DNA of 64,000 nt from Bacteriovorax sp. Seq25_V (GCF_000447795.1 NZ_AUNI01000015.1:1-64000), one strand, 5' to 3'; shown: positions 33,187 to 41,622, counted from the stretch's first letter. Numbers and translations are program-made. Notes: a model not told the origin generated them from the letters alone.

Positions 33187-34951
33187 AATATTTCTAATTA
33201 CGATCATAATTCCTGCGTATATTTATGCGCAGGATAGTGGTCATAATTCTAAGACGTGGCAGCGTCTTTTGTTCTTTGAAAATGGAAAGTTTAAGGCTTA
33301 CCATAGTGACTGGTTTTATCTTTCTAAAAAAGAAAGTCTAGAAAAAGAATGGCAGCTTTCACTAAAAGCAATAAGAAATGATCTCAAGGTTGGTCGAGAA
33401 GGAAAGAAATTTGCATGTGCTTTTCCGGCCCGTTACGAATTCATAAAAAAATATCATCCCGAGTTTAAAAATGTAGAATGTCGAGAGTTTAAAGATTGGG
33501 CAAAAGAGCTTGCTGTAAAAGATATTTATCTCGTCTATGCTTCTAGTTATGTTTCAAACCCAGCTTCAATGTTTGGGCATTCTTTTCTGAGGCTCTCAAG
33601 AGGTGGGCTTGGCAGAAGTAGTGCTTTAAATGATTATAGCGTTGGCTTCATGGCCCTCACAAATAATGATGACAACTCCTTTACTTACGCAGTTAAGGGA
33701 ATCACTGGCGGTTATGTTGGTAACTATGAAGTGAAACCATTTTATATGAATGTCGGACTTTATCAAAATGCCGAAGATAGGGATCTGTGGCAGTACAAAC
33801 TCGATTTATCTAAGGAGCAAGTCGAGTTTTTTGTAAAGGCTTTGTGGGAGCTATCCCAGAATACTGGTTTTAGTTATTACTTCTTTGACGAGAATTGCTC
33901 GAGCCAACTTTTAAAAACGCTACAAATAGTTAATGAAGATTTTAATTTCTTTGATGGACGAAGCTATCTCTTTGCTCATCCTATCGAAACAATTAAGTGG
34001 GCCAAGAATTCAATTCGAAAAGAAGAAGACCTTTTCTACCCAGCAATTAATAAGGTGTTAAGAAAGAGACTACGTGAAATGAGTGAAGATGAGCGAGGTC
34101 GTTACGTCTTACTGAAATCAGATGTTACAACTATTAACGAAGAAAACTCTGTAAAGGTTCTCGATGCACTCATCGATTTTTATAAGTTTGAAAGTTATAA
34201 AAGTAATTCAAATCTTGATACTGAAAAGCAAAAGAGAATGAATGAGATTTTAAAAAGAAGAGCGGCTTTAAGAGTCAGCTCAAATACTTTCTCATATGAT
34301 ATTAATAAGGAAGAGGACCCGATTCTTTTCCATGATCCAAATAGTCTATCTCTTGGGGTAGCGCAAATTGATAATCGAACTTACGGATTGCTAGAGTATA
34401 AATTAGGTTATCAGGGTCTAACTGATGGCCCTCGTGGGCATGATGGATTCTCATATATTGACTATCTTGGTATTAAGTCAAAATTTAATGATAAATCATT
34501 TAAGCTCACAGAGATAAACTTGGTAGAGATAAACTCTCTTGCTCCGTTTCTCCTTGAGGCCCAAACATATTCCTGGAATTTTAAGATGGACTTCATGCGC
34601 AGGGATTTCTTATTAGATGAGAATTATCTAAACCTTGGTGGAGCTTTGGGAGTCAGTGTATTTCGTGGTGACTCAATCTTCTTTTCATTTTTCGGTGCCG
34701 AAGGACTAATTGGAAAAGATACTTCAAGACTTGATCCTTTTGTAAAATTAGGACTACGCCTAAGAGTTAATAATCTTATTCTCTTATTGGAAAATAAAAA
34801 TATCTATTATCAAGAGAATATCCTCCCTAGTCTTAGGTTTTCTAGCTCCTACGAATTTGAAAACAGCAATGTTTTAAAGTTAGAAATTGAAAATAAAAGA
34901 GGATTTAAAGATCAGTTAGAATACAAAGCTGCATTGCAAATACGATTCTAG
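33161..34951 (+). CDS. DUF4105 (Lnb N-terminal domain) periplasmic protein
   Basis: 596 residues. The best start is a TTG at 33161, 26 bases before the end of the DUF3015 gene; no later ATG fits a signal peptide (FLKIFLITIIIPAYIYAQ). The DUF4105 domain spans ~40-290: VYASSYVSNPASMFGHSFLRLS holds a His, and FDENCSSQLLK a Cys, in the order His then Cys of permuted papain-like (NlpC/P60-type) enzymes. The C-terminal ~250 residues are rich in alternating hydrophobic strands (YLGIKSKF, LILLLENKNIYY, SLRFSSSYEF) ending in LQIRF, typical of an outer-membrane beta barrel. A hydrolase or acyl-transfer role in the envelope is inferred. Confidence 0.8.
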   Translation: MFNLVHFLKIFLITIIIPAYIYAQDSGHNSKTWQRLLFFENGKFKAYHSDWFYLSKKESLEKEWQLSLKAIRNDLKVGREGKKFACAFPARYEFIKKYHPEFKNVECREFKDWAKELAVKDIYLVYASSYVSNPASMFGHSFLRLSRGGLGRSSALNDYSVGFMALTNNDDNSFTYAVKGITGGYVGNYEVKPFYMNVGLYQNAEDRDLWQYKLDLSKEQVEFFVKALWELSQNTGFSYYFFDENCSSQLLKTLQIVNEDFNFFDGRSYLFAHPIETIKWAKNSIRKEEDLFYPAINKVLRKRLREMSEDERGRYVLLKSDVTTINEENSVKVLDALIDFYKFESYKSNSNLDTEKQKRMNEILKRRAALRVSSNTFSYDINKEEDPILFHDPNSLSLGVAQIDNRTYGLLEYKLGYQGLTDGPRGHDGFSYIDYLGIKSKFNDKSFKLTEINLVEINSLAPFLLEAQTYSWNFKMDFMRRDFLLDENYLNLGGALGVSVFRGDSIFFSFFGAEGLIGKDTSRLDPFVKLGLRLRVNNLILLLENKNIYYQENILPSLRFSSSYEFENSNVLKLEIENKRGFKDQLEYKAALQIRF

Positions 34952-34992
34952 ACCTCATTATTCTATTTTTTCCTAGTATATATTCTGATATA

Positions 34993-35024
34993 TTGACTCC
35001 GTACTATGGTACGGGGTGTAGAAC
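34993..35024 (+). promoter_or_regulatory. MerR-type operator-promoter of the ars operon
   Basis: TTGACT (-35, 34993-34998), then a dyad CCGTAC-TATG-GTACGG (34999-35014) filling an overlong 20-bp spacer, then TAGAAC (-10, 35019-35024). The dyad between -35 and -10 with 19-20 bp spacing is the hallmark of MerR-family promoters, and the dyad half-sites match the classic mer operator CCGTAC. The -10 ends one base before the ATG at 35025. Confidence 0.85.
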
Positions 35025-35444
35025 ATGAGAATGGATGAAATCTTAACAATTGGTAAATTAGCAGAAGCGGCAGAGGTTAATGTTGAAACAATTCGCTTCT
35101 ATGAGAGAAAAGGAATTTTAAAGCAGCCGAAGAAGATTGGAAGCTTTAGGCAATATTCAAACGACTATGTTACGAGAATACGTTTTATAAAAAGATCTCA
35201 GGAACTTGGGTTTACGTTGAATGAAGCTAAAGAACTTTTGGATTTGAAAATAAAAAATCAAGCTAAGTGCAGTGATGTTCTATCTAAAACTCAGGAAAAA
35301 ATATCTGTAATAAATCAAAAAATTACTGATCTTAAAAAAATGAAAAAATCATTGGAGAGTTTGGCCAATTGCTGTGTGGATGAGAATCAGCCCTTGAGTG
35401 ATTGTCCGATACTTGATTGTTTTGTGACTAAAAAGGAAAAATAA
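35025..35444 (+). CDS. MerR-family metal(loid)-responsive regulator
   Basis: 139 residues (137 from the second ATG at 35031). The MerR helix-turn-helix is LTIGKLAEAAEVNVETIRFYERKGIL, with FRQYSNDYVTRIRFIKRSQELGFTLNEAKELL behind it. Cys at 82 (KCSDV), 116-117 (NCC), 127 (DCPIL) and 132 match the metal-binding layout of MerR/ZntR (Cys on the dimer helix and loop). The CC pair and the following CPI resemble Zn/Cd/Pb sensors more than the monothiol CueR. It should bind the dyad in its own promoter and, on metal binding, activate the operon. ArsR would be the usual ars regulator; this one replaces it. Confidence 0.9.
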   Translation: MRMDEILTIGKLAEAAEVNVETIRFYERKGILKQPKKIGSFRQYSNDYVTRIRFIKRSQELGFTLNEAKELLDLKIKNQAKCSDVLSKTQEKISVINQKITDLKKMKKSLESLANCCVDENQPLSDCPILDCFVTKKEK

Positions 35445-35876
35445 ATGAAGAAAAACGTTCTATTTCTATGTACTGGAAACTCTTGTCGCTCTCAAATGGC
35501 CGAAGGCTGGGGGAAGTATCTCAAAGGTGATGTTTTTAATTTTTACTCCGCAGGAACAAAAAAGCATGGCCTGAATCCAAATGCTGTCAAAGTAATGCAA
35601 GAGGTGGGAATTGATATAAGCGGCCACGAATCAAATACTACCGATGAATTAAATGACGTGAAGATGGATTTTGTCTTTACCGTATGTTCTGATGCTCATG
35701 AGAATTGTCCTTATTTTCCAGGTGGAAAGATTATTCATGTTGGTTTTGATGATCCCCCAAGATTGACTCAAGGGCTTAGTGAAGAAGAACAGATTTTGCC
35801 TGTCTACCGTCGTGTTCGTGATGAAATTAAAGAAATGATTACTAATATAGAAAAACTAATGGATGAAAAAAAATGA
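35445..35876 (+). CDS. arsC: Thioredoxin-dependent arsenate reductase
   Basis: 143 residues, low-molecular-weight phosphatase fold. P-loop CTGNSCRS carries Cys9 and Cys14, and the redox pair Cys81/Cys88 lies in TVCSDAHENCP; these sit one position before the classic Cys10/15/82/89 of Staphylococcus ArsC. The DPP motif (FDDPPRL) supplies the acid. It reduces arsenate to arsenite with electrons from thioredoxin. The start abuts the MerR-gene stop without a gap, so they are cotranscribed and coupled. No arsenite exporter is present nearby. Confidence 0.95.
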   Translation: MKKNVLFLCTGNSCRSQMAEGWGKYLKGDVFNFYSAGTKKHGLNPNAVKVMQEVGIDISGHESNTTDELNDVKMDFVFTVCSDAHENCPYFPGGKIIHVGFDDPPRLTQGLSEEEQILPVYRRVRDEIKEMITNIEKLMDEKK

Positions 35877-35960
35877 GTCATGAATCTCAGCTGTCGGTGT
35901 CTTAATTGAGGTTCCCGTCATGTTAAGTCTTGTGAAAATTTCTAATAAATGGAGATACTA

Positions 35961-36641
35961 GTGGATTATTTAGTTAAAGAGAATTTTAATTTAGTTCCAG
36001 AGGGAGTGAAGGTCTCACAGCATAAACCTAGAATCTTAATGTTGTATGGCTCTTTGAGAGACCGCTCCTATTCTCGCTTGCTCGCAGAAGAGGCAGGAAG
36101 AATTTTAGAGTTCATGGGTGCGGAGGTTAAATTTTTTAATCCAGAAGGCCTGCCGATGTATGATTATGATCGTTCGGTAGATCACCCAAAGGTGAAAGAA
36201 CTCCGAGAGTTGAGTCTGTGGTCAGAAGGGCAAGTATGGTCATCTCCTGAACTTCACGGAAATATTTCAGGACTTCTTAAATCTCAAATTGACTGGATTC
36301 CACTTACTCTCGGAGCTGTTCGACCTACACAGGGACGAACTCTCGCCGTTATGCAAGTCTGTGGTGGATCACAAAGTTTTAATGCTGTTAATAATATGAG
36401 AATCCTGGGGAGATGGATGAGAATGATCACAATTCCTAATCAATCATCTGTGGCCAAGGCCTATCAAGAATTTAATGATGATGGAACTATGAAGGATTCA
36501 GGCTTTAGAGATCGTGTTGTTGATGTGATGGAGGAACTAATGCGTTTTACATTTCTTACTCGTGATAATGCAGAATTTTTAGTTGATCGTTATAGTGAAA
36601 GAAAAGAGAAAGCGATTAAAGCGGACTTAAACAAAATGTAA
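35961..36641 (+). CDS. arsH: ArsH-type NADPH-dependent FMN reductase
   Basis: 226 residues from the GTG at 35961, chosen because GGAG lies 6 bases before it; the ATG at 35949 has no ribosome site. The flavodoxin-like FMN loop is [16 protein letters not shown], and [21 protein letters not shown] plus [24 protein letters not shown] are ArsH signatures. ArsH reduces O2 or quinones and can oxidise trivalent organoarsenicals. It follows arsC in the same operon after 84 bases and ends in a terminator shared with the convergent secG. Confidence 0.92.
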   Translation: MDYLVKENFNLVPEGVKVSQHKPRILMLYGSLRDRSYSRLLAEEAGRILEFMGAEVKFFNPEGLPMYDYDRSVDHPKVKELRELSLWSEGQVWSSPELHGNISGLLKSQIDWIPLTLGAVRPTQGRTLAVMQVCGGSQSFNAVNNMRILGRWMRMITIPNQSSVAKAYQEFNDDGTMKDSGFRDRVVDVMEELMRFTFLTRDNAEFLVDRYSERKEKAIKADLNKM

Positions 36642-36643
36642 TT

Positions 36644-36675
36644 CAAAAAAAGGCCTCTATTGAGGCCTTTGTTAT
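36644..36675. terminator. Bidirectional terminator, arsH / secG
   Basis: AGGCCTC (36651-36657) pairs with GAGGCCT (36662-36668) around TATT. The minus strand is followed by seven T, the plus strand by TTGTTATTT. Confidence 0.85.
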
Positions 36676-37026
36676 TTACTGAGCTTGTGCTGGAGTTTCT
36701 GTTGCTGGCGCTGCAGGAGCTGCCGTTGGTGCAGGAGCTGCGGCATCAGAATTTAGTGGAGCAGCGATTGGCGCCTCACTATCAAGAAGAGACTTAGACT
36801 CTTTACCTGATTGCATTTTTGCTAGGATTAAACAGTTACCAATAAAGATAATAGTTAAAACAACAGTAATTTTTGAAAGAATATTTCCTTGTTGTGAACC
36901 AGAGAATACAGCATCAGATGCTCCACCCATTAGACCTGCTTCAGCACCTTTTCCAAATTGAAGAAGAACTAGAACAATTAATAATACAGAAATAACTGCG
37001 TGGAAAACCATTAAACTTGTAACCAT
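36676..37026 (-). CDS. secG: SecG translocase subunit
   Basis: 116 residues. Two membrane helices: LMVFHAVISVLLIVLVLLQ and ILSKITVVLTIIFIGNCLIL, separated by GKGAEAGLMGGASDAVFSGSQQG, the SecG signature with conserved GG and Gly-rich turn. SecG assists SecYEG in protein export. The last ~35 residues are an added Ala/Pro/Thr-rich tail (PAPTAAPAAPATETPAQAQ) absent from most SecG proteins. Monocistronic here; in many relatives it follows tpiA, which is elsewhere in this window. Confidence 0.95.
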   Translation of the reverse strand: MVTSLMVFHAVISVLLIVLVLLQFGKGAEAGLMGGASDAVFSGSQQGNILSKITVVLTIIFIGNCLILAKMQSGKESKSLLDSEAPIAAPLNSDAAAPAPTAAPAAPATETPAQAQ

Positions 37027-37248
37027 ATATAATCCTTTAAAAGTTAGACAAATAAAATAAATATCAATAGTTATAACAAAATCAGTACTCGATTACAATA
37101 ACCTCGAGTGTTGCGATGAGCCGAAATTATTATTCATTGAAATATATGTAAAAACAGTAGATTAGCTCATTTCTTTGAATGGATGGCCACACTCAATTCA
37201 TAAAGTCTTTATGTTTACCTATTAGAATCAATATTAAGGGAGGTATTT

Positions 37249-37677
37249 ATGGAATACCACACAAAGAAAAGATTCAACGTGCGACCAAATGAGTTATTTG
37301 AGGACTTTTCCAATTTCGCGAAAATGCAGTCCTGGATGATCAAGGATGACTCGATGAGAACTAATATTAATGCTGATTTTAGCCCAGGTGGAAAATATCA
37401 CTTTGAAATGGTTTCTGATATTGGAGACATCTCACACTATTATGGAGAGTACACATCGATTTATCCAAATCGCCACATTGATATGGTTTGGAATGATGGA
37501 GAGGTTAAAGACACGCTGGTAACTTTGGATTTTGTTGAAAATGAGCGACACGGGACTACGCTCTTGTTGACCCATGCAAATTTGCCGACGGCGATTTCAG
37601 TGAAACATCATAAAGAGTTTTGGAGAAATTGTTTGGAGCACTTGGATGCTTACGTAAAGAAAGTGAATGCGGCTTAA
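37249..37677 (+). CDS. SRPBCC / AHSA1-like (START-fold) protein
   Basis: 142 residues. The AHSA1 pattern is visible: FNVRPNELFEDFSNFAKMQSWM at the start, FSPGGKYHFEM in the middle, GEYTSIYPNRHIDMVWNDGEV, then LTHANLP and a C-terminal helix EFWRNCLEHLDAYV. The START-like fold forms a hydrophobic ligand pocket; ligands differ among members. GGAGG lies 5-6 bases before the ATG. Ligand unknown. Confidence 0.85.
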   Translation: MEYHTKKRFNVRPNELFEDFSNFAKMQSWMIKDDSMRTNINADFSPGGKYHFEMVSDIGDISHYYGEYTSIYPNRHIDMVWNDGEVKDTLVTLDFVENERHGTTLLLTHANLPTAISVKHHKEFWRNCLEHLDAYVKKVNAA

Positions 37678-37734
37678 TCTTACAAATAATGACTCTTACT
37701 AGACGAGGAGGGTACTTCATTAGAACATTAAAGG

Positions 37735-38625
37735 ATGAAAAAAATAATTCCAATGATGTTTTGTATGAGTGCCCTTGCGGGGAATGTAAATCAAGTAAAT
37801 TCTTTCTCTAGAAGTCTTGAGAAGTTGCTTTTAATGGATGCGAGTCATCTCAAGGAAATTGCTCCAAAGATAAGTATAAAGAAGCCAACGGCTTTTCAGC
37901 GTTGGCAGATGGAAAGAACTGGCGCGGAGGCTACTTACAATGATTTTACAAATACTATAGTTTTAAAAGATAGTTACTTTGTTGGTGATCGTATTGTTGG
38001 TATTGATGATATGAAAGCTAATGAAAAGTATCGCTTCTTTGTTTTTGCTTCAACTGCTTTTCACGAACTATCTCACGCTGATTTTGATGTTTCGGTTGAA
38101 AATGGAAGTGGAAGTATTAAGTATCTTCTCGAGCGAAAAATAATGCCGTGGTTTAAGTCGAAATTTCCTTCATTCAATTCTAAAATTGCAACCCACGAGC
38201 TCTTTGGTTATACGGCCGGAGATACAATCTTTAATTTAAATCAAAAGATTCAAGATATTATGATAAATCACGGACTCAAGTACCCTGCAATGGAGTGCTT
38301 CCCGGCCAAGGCTTTAGAAAAAATTGGAGCAAGACTTGGTTTTGAAAATGGGATTGAATTTAAGCCGGTATTCCAAAATCAAGATTTCTCTGACATATTT
38401 GTGCCAGATGCTGTTTTTGTAAAAGGAAAAGATATCAATCTTAAGACAGCAAACTTTCCAAAAGAGTATCGAAAAGAACTTTATGACTATTTTGTTTCAA
38501 CATATGATCTCCCAGTCGATACGGAGGAGTTGATTCATAAAATGAATAATTCACATTTTAAAACCACTTTAGAAGAGTGTTACAAAGATTATGGCAAAGG
38601 TAGTTCGTCACAAGGACGCGAATAG
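37735..38625 (+). CDS. Secreted zincin-like metalloprotease
   Basis: 296 residues. Signal peptide 1-15 (MKKIIPMMFCMSALAG). HExxH zinc motif at 110-114 in FHELSHADFD; a downstream THELFGYTAGD (155) may supply the third Glu ligand. Ser/Lys-rich without long membrane segments. A secreted zinc peptidase is likely but the family is not recognised and the third ligand is inferred. It overlaps the following GNAT gene by 35 bases, so the two are cotranscribed. No activation domain is evident. Confidence 0.6.
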   Translation: MKKIIPMMFCMSALAGNVNQVNSFSRSLEKLLLMDASHLKEIAPKISIKKPTAFQRWQMERTGAEATYNDFTNTIVLKDSYFVGDRIVGIDDMKANEKYRFFVFASTAFHELSHADFDVSVENGSGSIKYLLERKIMPWFKSKFPSFNSKIATHELFGYTAGDTIFNLNQKIQDIMINHGLKYPAMECFPAKALEKIGARLGFENGIEFKPVFQNQDFSDIFVPDAVFVKGKDINLKTANFPKEYRKELYDYFVSTYDLPVDTEELIHKMNNSHFKTTLEECYKDYGKGSSSQGRE

Positions 38626-39430
38626 TTTTTTAAAAATGAGTCAGTCTTTTCTTGAGCAAAATGAGTCCATTAATAATTTGGTTCTAGGTCTCTCTATATC
38701 TTTATCTAAAAGTGAATATGAAGATAACGGTGGTGAATTATTTTATTCAATTATCCACCAAGATGAAGTTGTTGGCTGCGCGATCCGCACAGGTGAAGAA
38801 CGACCTTTTTCCGTTACTCAAATAAAAAAAGAATTTCTTCCTGTCCTGATAAAGAAGCTACGTAGTGATGAAATAAAACTTCAAGGTGTTGTTGGCTTTA
38901 AACAGACAGTAAAAGATTTTGTAAGTTTCTATGGTCATAAAGTAAAGATGAATCTTGATCAGGGACTTTATGAATTATCGCAAGTTACTTTCCCAAAAAA
39001 TGTAAAGGGAAGTGTAAGAGAGGCGACAATGGAAGATCTTGAAGTATGCACGGAACTTCTTCGAGGATTTCTACTAGATTGTTTTGATGATGAAGCCGCT
39101 CCCCATGCAGAAAAAATGATGACTCGAAACCTCAAATACGGAAAAGTCTTTCTATGGATAAGTGAAGAAAATATTCCTGTCGCTATGGCCGCGCGAATTC
39201 GCGAAGGAATTCGAGGCGCGGGAATTTCTCTTGTCTACACTCCTCCAGAAGCAAGAGGGAGAGGATTTGCCAGTGCTGTTGTTGCGAGTCTTTCTCAAGC
39301 CCTACTAAATGACGGATTTGATATTTGCTACTTGCATACCGATCTTTCAAATCCTATCTCGAATTCAATTTATCAAAAAATTGGATATCAAAAGGTTTGT
39401 GAGTTCATTCACTACGATTTCTTAGTTTAA
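38591..39430 (+). CDS. GNAT-family N-acetyltransferase
   Basis: 279 residues. The C-terminal half holds the acetyl-CoA motif: AGISLVYTPPEARGRGFASAVVASLSQ (R/Q-x-x-G-x-G/A as RGRGFA), followed by LHTDLSNPISNSIYQKIGYQKVCE. The N-terminal half is a related but degenerate domain (SISLSKSEYEDN, YSIIHQDEVVGCAIRTGEE). Start is the ATG at 38591, inside the upstream gene; an internal ATG at 38636 has no ribosome site. Substrate unknown. Confidence 0.85.
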   Translation: MAKVVRHKDANSFLKMSQSFLEQNESINNLVLGLSISLSKSEYEDNGGELFYSIIHQDEVVGCAIRTGEERPFSVTQIKKEFLPVLIKKLRSDEIKLQGVVGFKQTVKDFVSFYGHKVKMNLDQGLYELSQVTFPKNVKGSVREATMEDLEVCTELLRGFLLDCFDDEAAPHAEKMMTRNLKYGKVFLWISEENIPVAMAARIREGIRGAGISLVYTPPEARGRGFASAVVASLSQALLNDGFDICYLHTDLSNPISNSIYQKIGYQKVCEFIHYDFLV

Positions 39431-39459
39431 GTTGGCACACAAGATGCATTGTAAAATGC

Positions 39460-40947
39460 ATGTACAAAAAAATACCACTTCTATTCCTCTTGCTTATCAG
39501 CTTGATGACGAGAGCAAATCTCCATATATGTAGTTTTGCTTTCAATTCTACAGATGAGAGAGATGCCTTATTTCAGGAGCTTAAACCTCTTGGGGCGACA
39601 CTGACGGAATTTGTTCCAATAGAATCAAAGGACCCACGCTGGTTTGAGCAAGCATGTAGAAGTGTCAAAAAATGTGACATTACAGTATTTTCTGGACACT
39701 TCGGGGGAGTATTTTTTGGAGAGGGAAGCTCAATTACCTTATCGATGGCGGAGCTACTACAGGCCAAGAAAGACGGTTATTGTTCAAGTGTTTTGACTGA
39801 ATCTAAAACAGTGATGCTTATGGGCTGCAACACAATGGCATCAAAGAAAAAAGATCACAGAAACATTCATGAATATCTAAATGTTTTAATTAATGATGGA
39901 TTTCCTCTTGATCTCGCAGAAAGAGTTGCTGCAACGAGATATCTTAATTATGGAGAAAGTAACGAGGAGATCATGAATTCTATATTCTCTAAGGCTGACA
40001 TAGTGTTGGGGTTTGAAAGCACTGGACCACTTGGCAGATATGCTGGTCCACAGGTTAGAACAGCAATTCGAAAATCTAGTAAAGATAAAAAAATGTCACA
40101 TGGATTTGATGTCAAAGAATTTAAAAAAGCATTTAAAGGAACAAGCTTAAGGGTCTCAACTCCTAAGCTAAGTAACTCTGTTGACTGGAAGGAAAATGCA
40201 CTTACTTTTGATGCTTCTAAAGCAGAGGTTGCTTGGAGAAATATTCTAAGTCAGGAAAATAGAAAAAAATATATCGACTTTATCGTTAGAAATCAAAAAA
40301 ATATGTACTTGAAGCATTTGATTCGATACGACCTCGAGCTACAGGATAGTCTAAAAGGTATAGTCAAAGAAAAATTAAAAATATCAAAAGGTCTTTCTTC
40401 AATACAGCTTGAAATGATCAATTTTCTTCGTACTCATCGACTAGTTACTAAGTATGAATATGATGATTTTTTTGAGGATATTGTAAGCTCTGTCATGCGA
40501 GATGAAATTGATTACGTAAGAGCCGCTCAAATTTGTAAAATTTATAAATCCCATTCATCTGAAATGAAGGATCTAGAGGAAAGAGGAATCATAGCTGATG
40601 TCACAGGTCTATACTCGAACTATATAAATTCTTGTAAAGATCTAAAAAGCCAAAAACTAAAACCAGTCATGAGTACTCTTAGTTCATGTTTGGCCACTAA
40701 AAGTAAAAGTGATTGGAGTTGTTTAACATCCAATCAAGCTCAGTTAGATGTTAATTCCTGTCTGATCGCGGCAAGTCGAAATACAGATGTTGAAAATGCT
40801 GATGATATGCTTTGGTACTGTTACTCAAAAATGAGAGTCCGAGCTCAATTAAATAGAGCTCAGTGTTTACAACTTACAGATAATTTTAAAATTCTTGGAA
40901 ATAAATTGAAAATGAATTGGAATTGCTTAAATAGAATTAAATATTAG
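39460..40947 (+). CDS. Secreted caspase-like (clan CD) protein
   Basis: 495 residues. Signal peptide to ~19 (LLFLLLISLMTRA). In the N-terminal domain, DITVFSGHFGGVFFG (His80) and KTVMLMGCNTMASK (Cys123) match the CHAT/caspase pattern of a beta strand ending in SGH followed ~40 residues later by a strand ending in xCN. The rest (~200-495) is helical with paired Cys, e.g. SSCLATK, DWSCLTS, VNSCLIAA, LWYCYSKM, AQCLQL and NWNCLN. AGGAG is near the stop of the next gene start, 8 bases on. A secreted cysteine protease, possibly for prey, is inferred; no activity is shown. Confidence 0.6.
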   Translation: MYKKIPLLFLLLISLMTRANLHICSFAFNSTDERDALFQELKPLGATLTEFVPIESKDPRWFEQACRSVKKCDITVFSGHFGGVFFGEGSSITLSMAELLQAKKDGYCSSVLTESKTVMLMGCNTMASKKKDHRNIHEYLNVLINDGFPLDLAERVAATRYLNYGESNEEIMNSIFSKADIVLGFESTGPLGRYAGPQVRTAIRKSSKDKKMSHGFDVKEFKKAFKGTSLRVSTPKLSNSVDWKENALTFDASKAEVAWRNILSQENRKKYIDFIVRNQKNMYLKHLIRYDLELQDSLKGIVKEKLKISKGLSSIQLEMINFLRTHRLVTKYEYDDFFEDIVSSVMRDEIDYVRAAQICKIYKSHSSEMKDLEERGIIADVTGLYSNYINSCKDLKSQKLKPVMSTLSSCLATKSKSDWSCLTSNQAQLDVNSCLIAASRNTDVENADDMLWYCYSKMRVRAQLNRAQCLQLTDNFKILGNKLKMNWNCLNRIKY

Positions 40948-40955
40948 GAGAAGTT

Positions 40956-41576
40956 ATGAAAAAATCAATTTTAATCGCCATGTTGATCTGTACTAATAGC
41001 TATGCAGAAGGACTCTTTGCTGATGGATTTCAACCTTCAAACTTAGGTGAGGCCATTCAACACGTAGGGAGCCGTATTAGAAGTGCTCATAGTGGCGGAG
41101 GAAAGGTTGACCTCTCAGCACTTGAGAAAATGACAGATGAACAAAGAGATAAGGCCTTCATGTACCATGAAGACAATCCAAAGCGTCGTGAAAATGATCC
41201 TCGCCGTGAAACCGTGAGGATGCTTGAAGAGTTTAAAGAAGATGTTATTGCAAAGTATGAAGAGTCTGATCGTCGTGAAGAAATTTTAAATGAAGTTTCA
41301 GATAGCGTTAAAACATATAATAGAAGAATTGAAGGCGGCTACTATCGTTATGCTTACGAGAGAATTGATAGTTGTTTAAATGAGTGTTACCACGAAACTG
41401 AATCACTTGGAATTACTTGTTATGAAAATGACCTTGATAGAAGAGTAGGTTGTAATGACATGGCCTCATGGAACCCTCAAAGACTTCTATGTAAGTATGA
41501 AAGTTCAAAAGAATATGACAAGTGTCGCGATGATGCAGGTTGGGCATATCAGGTTTGCCAGTCAAAGTGTTTCTAA
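40956..41576 (+). CDS. Secreted Cys-rich protein of unknown function
   Basis: 206 residues. Signal peptide (KKSILIAMLICTNSYA). A charged helical middle (RRENDPRRETVRMLEEFKEDVIAKYEESDRREEI) leads to a Cys-rich C-terminal ~80 residues (DSCLNECYHETESLGITC, GCNDMASW, LCKYESSKEYDKCR, VCQSKCF). It starts 8 bases after the caspase-like gene with AGGAGAAG before the ATG, so they are almost surely cotranscribed and may act together. No family recognised. Confidence 0.6.
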   Translation: MKKSILIAMLICTNSYAEGLFADGFQPSNLGEAIQHVGSRIRSAHSGGGKVDLSALEKMTDEQRDKAFMYHEDNPKRRENDPRRETVRMLEEFKEDVIAKYEESDRREEILNEVSDSVKTYNRRIEGGYYRYAYERIDSCLNECYHETESLGITCYENDLDRRVGCNDMASWNPQRLLCKYESSKEYDKCRDDAGWAYQVCQSKCF

Positions 41577-41589
41577 TCTAAGAAAATAT

Positions 41590-41622
41590 ACGAGCACATG
41601 ATAATTTCATGTGCTTTTCCTT
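41590..41622. terminator. Bidirectional terminator, Cys-rich gene / ppc
   Basis: AGCACATGA (41593-41601) pairs perfectly with TCATGTGCT (41607-41615), 5-nt loop, then TTTTCCTTTTA on the plus strand. It lies 16 bp after the plus-strand stop and 7 bp after the ppc stop. Confidence 0.85.
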
